DNA of 64,000 bases from Camillea tinctor. Taxonomy: Eukaryota > Ascomycota > Sordariomycetes > Xylariales > Xylariaceae. Numbering within the stretch: position 1 is the first letter of the stretch; each line of letters starts with the position of its first letter. Below are positions 32,662-43,871 of the stretch, piece after piece. The notes beneath the pieces were generated by a model. That model saw nothing but the letters and a program-made list of their open reading frames with translations. It made no database searches and was not told the origin of the DNA. A program made the position numbers and the translations under genes. The DNA lies in NCBI GenBank assembly GCA_022578605.1, contig MU394150.1, positions 42,532 to 106,531 of the forward strand, read 5' to 3'.

Positions 32662-35600
32662 ATGTCTGCTCCAGGGTCCCAGGCCCCGGGAGTCATGCAA
32701 TCACAGCAACATATAGGACCCCACGGATCATCGTTCATCAAAGAGACACTAGCTTTTATCCAGAAAACCAAGAGAATCCCTAAAAGTACTGGCTACAACT
32801 GGCTTCCTTTCTTCCTAGCGCTCAGAGAAGGATGCGAGCATATCTTTACTCAAAACGAGAACGACCGTAAGGATATTTTCGACTCTGAAACCGACAGTGA
32901 TGCGGGACAGAATAGTGATAATGATGGGGGTAAAAAGAAGAATGAGAAGAAAAAGAAAAAACCACGGGGAAGGAGGCCGGGACAGGACCGTTTCGAAACT
33001 CCTTTCGACAAAGATAAGGCACCACCAAAACAATCTGTCAAAGATGGCGGATCATGGGACTACGTGTGGTATATACCTGAATGGTCTCATCCAAACTTTA
33101 ACCCATCCTTCAGCCGAACCTATACAGGCCAAGAGGTGTATCTCCCCTCTGGAGATGCTACGTTCGGCACGTGGCCGGCCTTGCGCTTTGAGGATCAAAT
33201 CAAGAACCCAACTGAATTTGCTCTCCGTTTTGGTGTGCACCCGGATGAACTCAATGGTCGAAGCCGTACCAGTCCATCCACTTCCAAGACTCGCAATCCG
33301 TTCGACGACCTCGCAAACCAGATAAACATGCTTACCGACGAGGAGAAGAACCAGGCGATCGAGGCAAGCCAATATCTGTGGCAGGCACAGAATGCCGATC
33401 CCGGAGACCAACTTGTCCATCCCGATGTCATGGAGTCAATATTGCAAAAATCAGGTGCACTAGGTAATGAAGTGCTAGCTACTCAATTGGAAGAAGCGTT
33501 ATCTATACAGAATATCAGTGTTGAGCAATTCATTGACCAGGTCAACAACGGGGGCTCACTAGTATCGCAGACGCATAAGACTTTCTTCGACACTATTCTG
33601 AGGGATCAAGACTGGCAACGAGTACTGTTTGATAGATTTACTACTGACGAGCTGATTCAGGAAAGGATCTACCTCCAGTCTAACGACTTCACTTGTGATT
33701 TAGAAGGGCCAATTCATCCGTGAGTCAAAGTATATCCGACGGTGATTAGCTCCATCACTGACTTTTTCTTGTAGGCTCCTAGACCGATATCGCTGGGACG
33801 ATAGTAGTTGGAAAGGGGCTGAACCGTGGGGCCCCAGATTCTTATATAATCTCAACGGAAACAGGCATGAATGGGACGTTGTAAGTCTATAAATTATTCT
33901 TAATATTGCAACCTGGAATCAAGTCTCTGATGCCCTAGGAAGACTACCAACGACGCTCTATGGACCGCAATGCAGCCAGCTTTGCAGCTGGCCTCACGAA
34001 TCATTGAAAATAAGCACCCACTCATGGAAGCCATCGCGAATATGGAGACACGACAATACGTAGATCCTGATAGGGATCCGCGAGAAGAACCTCGTAATAC
34101 ACCGCATCTCGTGAAATATGTGTTAGAGAAAGACATAGATCCCGAGAAAATGCCAAAACCAATAGCACGGCTGAAGCAGACAGGCTTTGATTGGAAGCAA
34201 AATACTTGGGATGTCCTTCAAAAATGTCTGCGGTTCGACATAGGGTCAGCTTTTCTTATGCCCGGGCCGGAATATGGCCATCCTGATCTCGTGAATGAGC
34301 ATAGCGATTTTATCTACGCTAGTACCACTCAGAATGATCCTGAACAAATTACTATCACATTATCGGCGGAAATAATCTGGCCACTACTCGTGAATAAATA
34401 CACGAAGAGCGAAAAAATAACATGCTCCCTTATCCTTGCGTCCACGATGGTACATGAGTTATGTGTAAGTTCTAATTCCCTTTCTTCCCCTACCTCAGGG
34501 CATCTTTTGTTATCCTCATTTGCTATATCCACCGTTGGAACTACATTACACCCAGAAGAGAGAGGGGGGGGGATATGATATACAATCTAACTGGTAGATA
34601 TTGATCACTCAGCACGCGATTGCGATAGCCCAGCTGGCGATGACGCGGGACCCAGATATAATACCGAGGCCACGTACGCCAGTAATAGATTTCTACCTCG
34701 AATCAATATCGCAGGTAATGTATGACACGGATTGGTGGCTTGGGGAGCATTGCTTTCAGGAGAATGGCGTTGCGGAGCATGGTTTCGACATGGAGCAAGC
34801 GCTGTGGGGTGGAACCCTCGACTCGGTGATGAACAATCTGGGTTACAGTGACACCCCTCGGTTCCTCCTGGCATTACCACTGATGGCCAACAACCGCCCG
34901 TGGCCGATTCTTTATGAAGGAGTAGAAAAGTCCCTGCTAGGCTCTACTGGTCCGATTGAGGAGCAGATGATGCCGCTAAGCCTGGACATGATAGCGAGGT
35001 TCTTCACAAAAGACTTCTGGGAAACCGAATTTCCGACGTACGGGTTCCAAGCGCTACGGCAGTTTCGACCAGGAACCGGGGACCGTGTCATGAAGTCGAG
35101 CCGCCCGTGGGTAGTGATGATAGAGCCACGAGCATGGTTGCGCCATTTCAGCACGAATGAGGGAAGATTCATACGCTGCGTTACATGGGGCCTGAGAGCC
35201 GGCCGGTATCCATTGCTCGCAGCCTACCTGGAATCACTAATTTTAGACGTTGTGCGGGTTCAAACGTTTAATATACGGTGGACAGATGCGATTGAGACCT
35301 GGCAAGACGATCTCGTGGCTCCTCTGGAAGTAGCATTGATAAAATTCGCAACATTGGCTAAGGAGACTAGGACGTTGAACAATCACAAAGATGCGGACCA
35401 GGTAACGAGAGAGCAACACTGGTTATCGTATTGCCAGAGCAGTGAGGGTGCAGCTAACCCTCTGACTTTTGGTGAATGGGACGAAAGGGTCAGGCAGCAG
35501 TGGGAGGAGTGCTTCCGCGTAGGTGGGACTCTGATGACGCAGGCTGCTGAGGTGCATCGGTTGATGCGGTTGGAGCTTAGTCTCCTGGAGCGTCTTTTGT

Positions 35601-36769
35601 TCGATTTCTTCAATACCGAGCTTCCGCTACGTGGTTCTCTATTGGATCCGGAAGCAGGTACGGATGATACGCCTATCGGTCTCGTCCATAAGCGCTTGCT
35701 CTCATTTTCGTGTGCAGCAGAAAGCTGTCTCAATACTATATCCAGCATCAATCAATTACCCCAGTTAGCCGAAATCTGGCATGACTGGGGTATTTGGAGG
35801 GCGAACTTCGAGAGCAACAATAATAGGTACAAATATATGCTGGAGCTCCTGGAGGACCCTGATACGATCACACCCAACGAAGACTGGTGGAAAGCAACGT
35901 TTAAGAGTGTACCGAGCTGCTTCTGGAAGCCCTTAAGCGATCGCCTACGTGTTGTGGCATACCGTGACTACCAAAACCTGGATCCCCGTATCCGTCAGAC
36001 GGTGGACGACGTGAGTGAGATTATAGGGAGGTATAAGCCGAACAGCGTCGTTCCAACACCAACTCAAGTGAATCAGCTAAGCGGCGTATTACAAAATATC
36101 GCCCCGAACTGGGATAACCAAGCAAAAAAAGTAATCAACAAATCCACGATTTTTGATTTCACGATGCCACAAACGAAGCCACCTACAGGATCTGGGAGTG
36201 GAAGTGGTCCGGCTAATCCTTTCCAAGCTCCTCCTCCTGGAGTCCAGGGCGTATCTCAGCAACCACAACAGAACTCTCAGGGAGGAAATAATATCACTGG
36301 TAGTGGAATTGTCTTACACGTACCGGGCCTTGACGTAACTGGCCTGGGCGGAACTCCATCGCGGCGAACCATGGCTAATATACCGGCGCCTGGGGCAGCG
36401 GCAACGGCAGCATCATCTTTCATGCAGTATGGCACTGCGGAGGCAAACCCTATACAGGCAGCCATGGCGTCCATATCAACAACCCAAAATGCTAAATATC
36501 CAACGCCCCTACCTCTCAAGCCTAATGTCACCTTGTTCGGAACGGGACAACGATTCGCGGAGCCAACTCTCCCAATCACTGGAATCCCGCCGTTCCCAAA
36601 CCCATACTCGAACAAAACAACTTTAAGCCAGGATGTGATTGCCTACGCTCAGAATCGACAGAAACAAGAAATGATGGAGATAACGAGTATCCTCTTCAAT
36701 GGCCCTAATCCGTACGCCTCTCAGGACCCATGGCGTGAGGGAAATCCTGGAGATTCCGAAGACTCGTGA
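32662..36769 (+). CDS. Very large unknown protein with HExxH zincin motif
   Basis: Exons 32662-33719, 33775-33880, 33943-34464 and 34613-36769 give 1280 residues; introns of 55, 62 and 148 bp keep phases 2, 0 and 0. Residues 1-130 include a Lys/Arg-rich acidic-flanked segment (KKKNEKKKKKPRGRRPG), possibly nuclear. The middle contains YVWYIPEWSHPNFNPSF and WDDSSWKGAEPWGPRFLYN. Joining exons 3 and 4 creates STMVHELCHAIAIAQL, a HExxH motif at 559-563, followed 54-60 residues later by EHGFDMEQALWGG with candidate third ligand Glu617 or Glu623. This helix-glutamate arrangement resembles gluzincin-like domains of unknown fungal proteins. The C-terminal 270 residues are Pro/Gln/Gly-rich and disordered. 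No signal peptide, so an intracellular protease or a degenerate one is possible. An alternative acceptor at 34597 would insert five residues and break the motif. Confidence 0.78.
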
Positions 36770-39001
36770 TTATAAAGATACGTTGTATTGCTATTTCTGT
36801 GTTAAAGGGTGTATGAGTATCAATTGCCTAATACTAAGTCCAAGTCGCACCGAAAATAAGAATGAGTGCTGTTTTTTACATCCACAAAGAGAACAGGAGG
36901 ATGCATCTAATCTCTAGGTAGGTTAGGTGATTTAGGGCTATGTGCTATATATTATAAGTTATATAATATCTGCTAGCATAGGTTATATACCTAGGTGTTA
37001 AGTGTAATTTTTTTTAGAGGAGGGGGGAGGAGGAGGAGGAGGAGGGAGAGCAGAATTATTTCACAAGGTAGTAAAAATTTACATAATCCATAAATGAGAG
37101 TGAGTCCTCATAGAAGCTGTAACACATGGAAATGTTAATTGGTTCCTCTAGACACCACTATATAGCTATAGTTATATGTATATATCCAATTATCAAAGAG
37201 AGGGGCAGCAAGTTGGGGGGAAGGGGAGTTTGGCTCTTTGTGTCACGGCAGCATGGGAATACAAACAGGGACCCACAAACACTATTCTTATAACTCGACT
37301 TATTTTTAGATCCTTAGGTACAGAGAAGTACACACAATAAAGAACTTGAACTTACTAAAGTCTCATGAGAGAAATTGGTAACAGAAGGTACTCCATTATA
37401 GTACCATTTGATGCAGCCAATGTACCTAGGTATTTGTCTCTTTTCTATTACAGGAGGCACCTTGGTAACCTTATATGCATCCTACTTTCTATGCAGGTGG
37501 GGTGTCTCACGTGTACCCAGGTACCTAGGTAGGGAAATGCTTAATCTGGCAAGTGGGGAATTAAGGTACCCAATCATCTTTTAGCCGCATTTATCAATTG
37601 AACTTCATGCGGCTGAATAAATATGAGTAGGTACCTAGGTACATTAAGTAGTATTTTGACCTCTGTGGGCACAATTCTCTCCGTGGAGATAAATCTACTG
37701 ATTAGCAGAATTAATACACAGTGATTCCATGGGAGGGGCTAATGGGAAGGTATCTCCCAAGATTCACAGGCCCCGTGGTTAGACTAAGGAAGAGCAATGT
37801 GCACCAGCAGGTACCTCCAAGGACTGAATTATACGGGTACCCAGGTAGGAGAGAACCATCATCATACATTCAACACACACACACACACACACAAAGCAAA
37901 GTAGACTCTCATCGAATGGAATCTATTTAAAGAGCTATTGGCATGTTTAGTGTAGACTCTGAGTATATTAAAACATGGTGGTAGGAAATAATGATGCAGC
38001 TATAATGAGTGCATCAAATGTGCAAAATATTAATTTATAAAAACCAAAAATGGGAAGCCTTTGTTTAATACAATCAGGGATTTTAAAGATAGTTATAAAC
38101 ACATAATGAAGGTCAACAGCAATGATTATATGGTACTTGGTGTTATGTATTTATTCTAAGTAACTAGGCAAAGAAACTCAAGCAGCAGGATAGAGCTTAC
38201 AAAACCATCCTCTACACAATATATATTTGCAGTATCTAAAGCATTAAAATTTGTAGGAACCTTGTAAAAAAATATAAAGGATAAAGGGGAGTATTTGGTT
38301 CAAAATGAAAATGAAAATAATACCAAGGTATGTACAATATGTCCTTAATAGGCGTGTCATGATATTACCAATGCCTACTTTCTTAAGAAGATACAAAAAT
38401 AGAAGTAGATAAAGGGTGATCGTGGCATAATAGTCAGAAACAAGCATATACACAGGGTACAACATAGGTACAATAGAAAGGTAAATAACATTTGGCTGCT
38501 CAACAATGTACAAAGAGAACGGAACAAAGGGGTTGCTGGGGGAGCAACTATACTTAGGGACATGTGTTTGCTCCGGTGAATGTATCTTGTTCTTGCACCT
38601 ACAATTCCCCGTTTGGGATAATAAGAAATTCGCTCCTTCCAAAATACTCCTGAGAATTACATCGAATGGAAGAAAAAAAAGGCAACCACCCCTCCCCCTC
38701 CTAATCACCCTCCCCTCCTCGCTGCACACAAAAGCCTTTTCTCCCAACCTTTGCAAAATTCCTTTCTCTCTCTCCCACGAACAACAATCTTTTTTTTTCA
38801 CCACACACAGAATACCAAAGCCTGCATACCCAAAAGCATTGCCTTTGATCCTTTCGACCTGTGGTCATTTGATTGTTTCACTCACTCACTTATCTTTACT
38901 TTCTGATCATTCATTTTACATGACCTTTGTCCTCTTTGTTTGATCCGACCTCATTCACGCCTACACACATTTTCCTGAATCACTTTCCTGACGCTGCGAG
39001 A
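36770..39001. other. Intergenic with palindromes, GGA and CA microsatellites
   Basis: About 2.2 kb between two same-strand genes. It contains exact TACCTAGGTA at 37423, 37522 and 37632, a GGA repeat near 37020-37050 and a CA repeat at 37872-37892. A 186-codon minus-strand frame at 38244-38804 is AT-rich and low-complexity and is not believed. The last 300 bases are C/T-rich, as expected for the promoter of the gene at 39002. Confidence 0.55.
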
Positions 39002-42000
39002 ATGTCTTTGGTTAAGGAGATCGTCGCGGTCATTACCGCCATATTGATGGTGCCTCTACTGGTGTCCCCTACCCTGATTCCCTTCGCGCTTGGCATTCTC
39101 TTGGAGTTTTCTACAGTCCAGCAAGAGAATGGCCCATACCTTACTATCTTCTTGTACCTTCTTACTGCTACTGTCAGCCAGGTAATCCCTGGCTTCTATC
39201 CTGAGTTCATGAACGATGTATACCTCCTCTCTCTCGCGCTCTTGTACCACCTCAACTCTGAGTATACCAGAGAAGGTGTCTTGGCTCTGGCTGTCCTCTA
39301 CCTGAATCTGGATTCAGTCAAGCTGTGGCTGTATATCGCCCTCGAGCTTATTTGGATTTCACGTCCTTGGTTACTACCCACATTGAGATGGTTGGGTCTT
39401 ATGGCCTCTAAAGGCAAAACTTGTATCCTAAACATCTTCACCTCGGTCTATACCCGAGTCTCTCCGTCGGTGGCATTTAAATGGCTATGGGAAATCTTGT
39501 ACTCTGAGACGGTTTTGGAGAAGCCTTACGAGGCTGGCAAGTCGAAAACCGATTCTTCGGACCTTGCCATCTCCGCTATTAATATAACCGCAGACACCCC
39601 CCCCTCCCCCGGCACAGAAACCCAGGAAAGCTCCACTGTCGATGTCGGCACCCAAGTGCGCGACAAAGACATCCCTACCGAGAGACGCAAGATCCCAGAG
39701 AAAGTCGCGAACAAGGTAAAGGCCGTATTCGATAACATGCGAAAGGATGAGAATGCTCCCAGAAAGTTTCTCAGAGACGAAGTAAGTAAAATCCCATTTT
39801 TTATTATTCCCATAGCTGTTTTCTTTCCTTCTCTTCCTCCTCCTCCTCCTTTTCTTTTGATTTTATTTTATTCCTCTTTTTGGAGGGAGGATATGTTTCT
39901 TCAATAATGAATATCTGGCTTCACGATCCCTAATACACCATATTATTTCATTTAAAGAAGAAGCTGCTAACTTTTTTATTTTTTTTAGTGGAATAAGTAT
40001 AAGTCGAACAAGTGTAAGTAGAGACAAGAGCTCTCTAGGCACTTAGCATAGGACGTCTGTGAAGGTGTTAGAACTCGGTCTATCTTGATTCAGATTATGA
40101 GTTCTAGTTCCCGAGATGTCTTTCATGACCCAGAATTGTCTCACGTACAACATGCTAACTATTTTATTCTATAGACAGACAGGTCTTCCCTGGTCCCAAG
40201 CCTGGAGAACTCCTCGAGCCTGTTCCTGAACCTGATGCGAATGCTGCTTCGGCGGGTAGTAGCAGTAAGGGGAAGGATCCGGTCCCGTCTAGTTCCGCTG
40301 TCTCGTCTAGTTCCGCTGCCCCGTCTACTTCCGCTGCCGCCACCGGTACCGTTGTCAATGCTAGGCCAATTGGCCCAGAACCAGCCCGTACTTTCATTAC
40401 GGACACTGTTCATGTCACGGTCCCGGCTAGGTCTACGCCATACTCCACCTTTACCGTCCCCCTTGTTCATATTTCGGTCCCAGTCCCAGTCGACTTTGAC
40501 CCGACTTCTACGGACACGGTTCGATTCCATGTCCCGGTTGAGTTCGCACCTCAACCCAACTCTAGTACCGACCATAAACAGGTCTCGGCACCGGTTGCTC
40601 CTACGCCTACAAGTAGTGCAGACCCTAGCCAGGTCTCTGCTCCGGTCGCCTCTACTCAAGCCTCGCCCCCAGCTGCCCCTTCAACCGTGGCCACAGCTGG
40701 GCCTGCTCCGACCTTGCCTGCTGCTGCCGAGGTTTCGGAACAGGTTCCCGAGGCCGAACCCGCCCATGAAGATGAAGACGCGCAGCCCCCGATTGCCACC
40801 GTCGTTCAGGTGCCTAGCCCGATGAGCTCGCCCCTCATCTCGCCTATTTCCAATCGTGCTGTTCCGTCGCCCCCCCGACAAGGTTCGCCTTCGCCCCCAG
40901 CGTCGCCTGCGTCTTCATCTTCGCCTTCGTCATCGCCTTCACCTCCATCTTCGCCTTCGCCCGTTGCAGTTTCGGAGCTCGCCTTGGAGACGGTTGTCCC
41001 TGTTCCCGACGCCTCTCCTGAGTCTCCCGTTGTGACTGCTTCGGATCCCGATCAAGCTTCCGTTGATGCCGTCGCTGCTGGCGGAGAGACTGCCCGGCCC
41101 TGTGCTGTGGAGGAAACCGAGTCTGTTGTCGTCCCTAGTGGTGACACCAGCTTGGTGACCGAACAGTCTTCTCTCGCTCCAGTTAGTGGACCCGACGAGG
41201 TTGAAGAGCGCCCTATGGGCTTGACTGATTCGGGTGTTGTGTCTACCGGCGAGCCGTATGTACCGGCTTCGCCACAGCCTTCACTTGATATCGCACCAGC
41301 CCCCCTCGCTCTTGGTTCGCAAAGTCTTCCTACCATCGTTGAAGAGGGAGAAGTGGAAGTAGCGCTCCCTTCTCTTCCTGACGCGACTGGAACAGAAGAC
41401 TCGACCACGGATGTCGAGATGGTGAGTGCGGAGCCCGTCTCTGCTACACCCATCGTTGATGTCTCTCCTGTCGCCGAGGTATCAGTCATCGTGTTGTCTC
41501 CCCCCGAGGAGCCGTCAATGGCGGTCTCCGAGGAGATGATGACTGGTACTGACCAGGAACCAATGTGCGATGACGAAGAAATGGGAGAGCCAGAGCCTGA
41601 GTTGGCCGCGACTCAGGACGAGAGTATGGATGATGTCGAGCAGATCCATGAGATCGTCACTCAGCCTGCTCCCGTTTCGACCTATTTTGGGCAGAACTCT
41701 GGCTCGCAACCCGGGCTCAATTTCAATTTTGCTCTTGCCCACAGAGCGCCAAATCCCCAGTTGACCTTGAGTTCATCCTCCGGTCCCTCATCCTTTGTCC
41801 CGGTCTCTGAGGAATTCTCCTTTCACAGGGAGAACCCTCGGCAGCCGGTTTTCTTCTCGCAGATGCCAGTGTCCATGTCTACGCCGGAATCCGCCATGCC
41901 ACGTGCTGACACCATGTCTCAAGAGATGGAGGTCGAGCCCGCGAGGGCCACCATCATCGATGACGGGGCCATGGGGTCTGGTAGCTCGCCCTCGCACGGC

Positions 42001-43871
42001 GAGCCTTCGGCTGATGTCGATATGGCGAACATCAGCAACCAGACCAGTGAGCACGTGGGCTCGTCCTCGCACGGCGAGTCCTCTGTTGATGTCGATATGG
42101 AGAACATCAACGTACGGAATGGTGGTGACGGCTACGACCCGGAGCTTGCTGAGCTTGAAGAGGCTTTGGATGAGGAGATTATGGATGAGCAAGCAAGGTT
42201 GGCTGAAGAACAGGCTGCCAGGGCAAGAGCTGAAATAAGGGATAACATCGAGAGGTCTATCGTGCAAGTCGCTGCCGCGAGGGAAGTCGACAGACAAACT
42301 CCCGGTGGCGGCAATGCTCCTAGTTCCAATGTGGAAGTGGAATCGGATCAACCCATGTCCGGCAGCTCGGTGTCTGAGGAGGACGGGAAAGGCAAGTCTG
42401 TACCTTCGCCGGACAGCGAGCCTCAGGCACAGAGACCTGAGGCATCCCTTTCCTCGGATGAATCCGAAGATGGCATCGAGTTCGTGGATGTTCCGATTCC
42501 ATCCCTTTCACAGGTCAATGATACCACGCCTGAGCAGGTACCAGAACAGTAAGTGATTTCGAAATCCCATGCTTATATTACACCTTGTCCTATCTCCCCC
42601 CTTTCCCCTCCCCTTCTTTATAGCCTATAAAACTTGTTTAGCTACGCTTTACCCCCAAGTCAAGTGTCAAATCCCTTGGTTAGAATAGTTCCGAGTGGGA
42701 CGATCTCTGACTTCATTTATTGTAGGGCTCTACCGTCAATCCCTGGCTTGACGTTGCTCGGGACTGCTCCGAGTCAGCCGATTTCGAGTCGGCCGATTCG
42801 GACTCCCGTGTCTCGTCTTGCTGGCGCTGTTAGCAGACAAACTCCCGGCTCGACGTTGCCCGCGTCTAGTACGAGTCAATCGGCTTCGAGCCAATTGACT
42901 CAGACGTCCGGTCCTCGTCCTGTCGCCGTTGTCAACAGCTTTGGATTGACATTTCCTGCCCCTGGTTCTGCTCCTGCACCAGCACCGGCTCCCTCTCGCG
43001 CTCTCTCTCTCCCTCCGGCTCATTCAAATCAACGTGTTGCCCCGGCACGAGCCCCCAATACGTCTTCCTCCCCATCCTCGTCGTCTTCTACTCGCAGATC
43101 GACCCGGGTAGTCGTTTCGCGTGCGCGTCCCGACCTCCCGCCCCCGCCACCATTCTTTGCACCGAGAGACAATAACGAGGAAGAGGATGCAGCCGTGAAA
43201 GAGAGAGAGCATGAGAGGATTGCCAACCTGTCAGGAATCAGCTCCTCGCTCCTGCTGACTTGCAAGCGGCACAGTGCGACGCCCATGAAGTTCGACCCTC
43301 CCCCCACCCCCTCCAACCTCGAGTTCGATCTGCCGCCGCGAAAGAAGTCGATCGAGATCATCTTTGATGATTGGCCGCACAAGGTCCCAAGACCTGATGC
43401 GCCCCCTGTCGATACGGCCAGGCTAGCCCTGACGATGGCAGAGATGGATGAGAACGCGGAGGTAGCGCGCGCCTTAGCCGCCGCTCAGGAGGAAGCGATT
43501 GCAGAAGAAAGGCGTCGGTAAGTAATTTTATTAGTCCCCCACCCCCCTTTATTCTATCCAGTGAAGAACGGTTATATTATATATAGCAATTTCTGACTTC
43601 ATGTTATAGAGCAGAAGAGGAGAAGCGGCGTGTCGAGGAAGAGGCAGCGCGACTTAAGGCCGAGGAGGAGGCTGAGAAGAAGAGGCAATGGGAGGAGGGT
43701 AGGCAGGCCAGGAGCGACGCCGCCTACCAAGCCTATCTCAAACGCCAGAAGAAGCCTGTCAACATCTTCTTCCAGCCGAAACGCAAGCCGGGACCTCGTC
43801 CCCCTCCCCCTCCCCCTCCCCCTCCCCCCCCTGCGGCTGGCGGTTCTAGTGACGCCGTCATGTCCGGCTAG
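39002..43871 (+). CDS. Very large unknown protein: N-terminal membrane block, disordered tail, C-terminal coiled coil
   Basis: Five exons, 39002-39781, 39989-40013 (25-bp microexon), 40175-42548, 42726-43517 and 43610-43871, encode 1410 residues. All four introns are GT-AG with TGCTAAC branch points in the first two, and phases 0, 1, 2, 2 close exactly. Residues 6-140 hold four or five hydrophobic segments in the style of a polytopic membrane protein. Residues 210-1280 are Pro/Ser/Val/Glu-rich and disordered, with a tandem HGE-S-DVDM repeat near 42000-42110 and a second ~34-residue repeat near 42730-42940. Then IIFDDWPHKVPRPDAPP leads to an Ala/Glu/Arg coiled coil (about 1310-1370), NIFFQPKRKPGPRP and a run of ten prolines. 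The microexon supplies WNKYKSNKYR. I recognise no family. A scaffold tethered to a membrane is a guess from layout only. Confidence 0.75.
41971..42115 (+). repeat. In-frame tandem repeat in the 1410-residue protein
   Basis: Two copies about 81 bases apart share CTCGCACGGCGAG and GATGTCGATATGG-AACATCA, encoding SHGEPSADVDMANI and SHGESSVDVDMENI. Differences are mostly synonymous or conservative, so the duplication has been kept in frame. Confidence 0.8.

Noticed and set aside
38244..38804. 186-codon minus-strand frame with hydrophobic C-terminus
   Set aside because: AT-rich composition, no conserved motif, and it overlaps the promoter of the large gene starting at 39002.
40159..42351. Antisense frames over the 1410-residue gene
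   Set aside because: They arise from the Pro/Ser/Glu repeats on the coding strand and translate to Arg/Ser/Gly-rich shadows.
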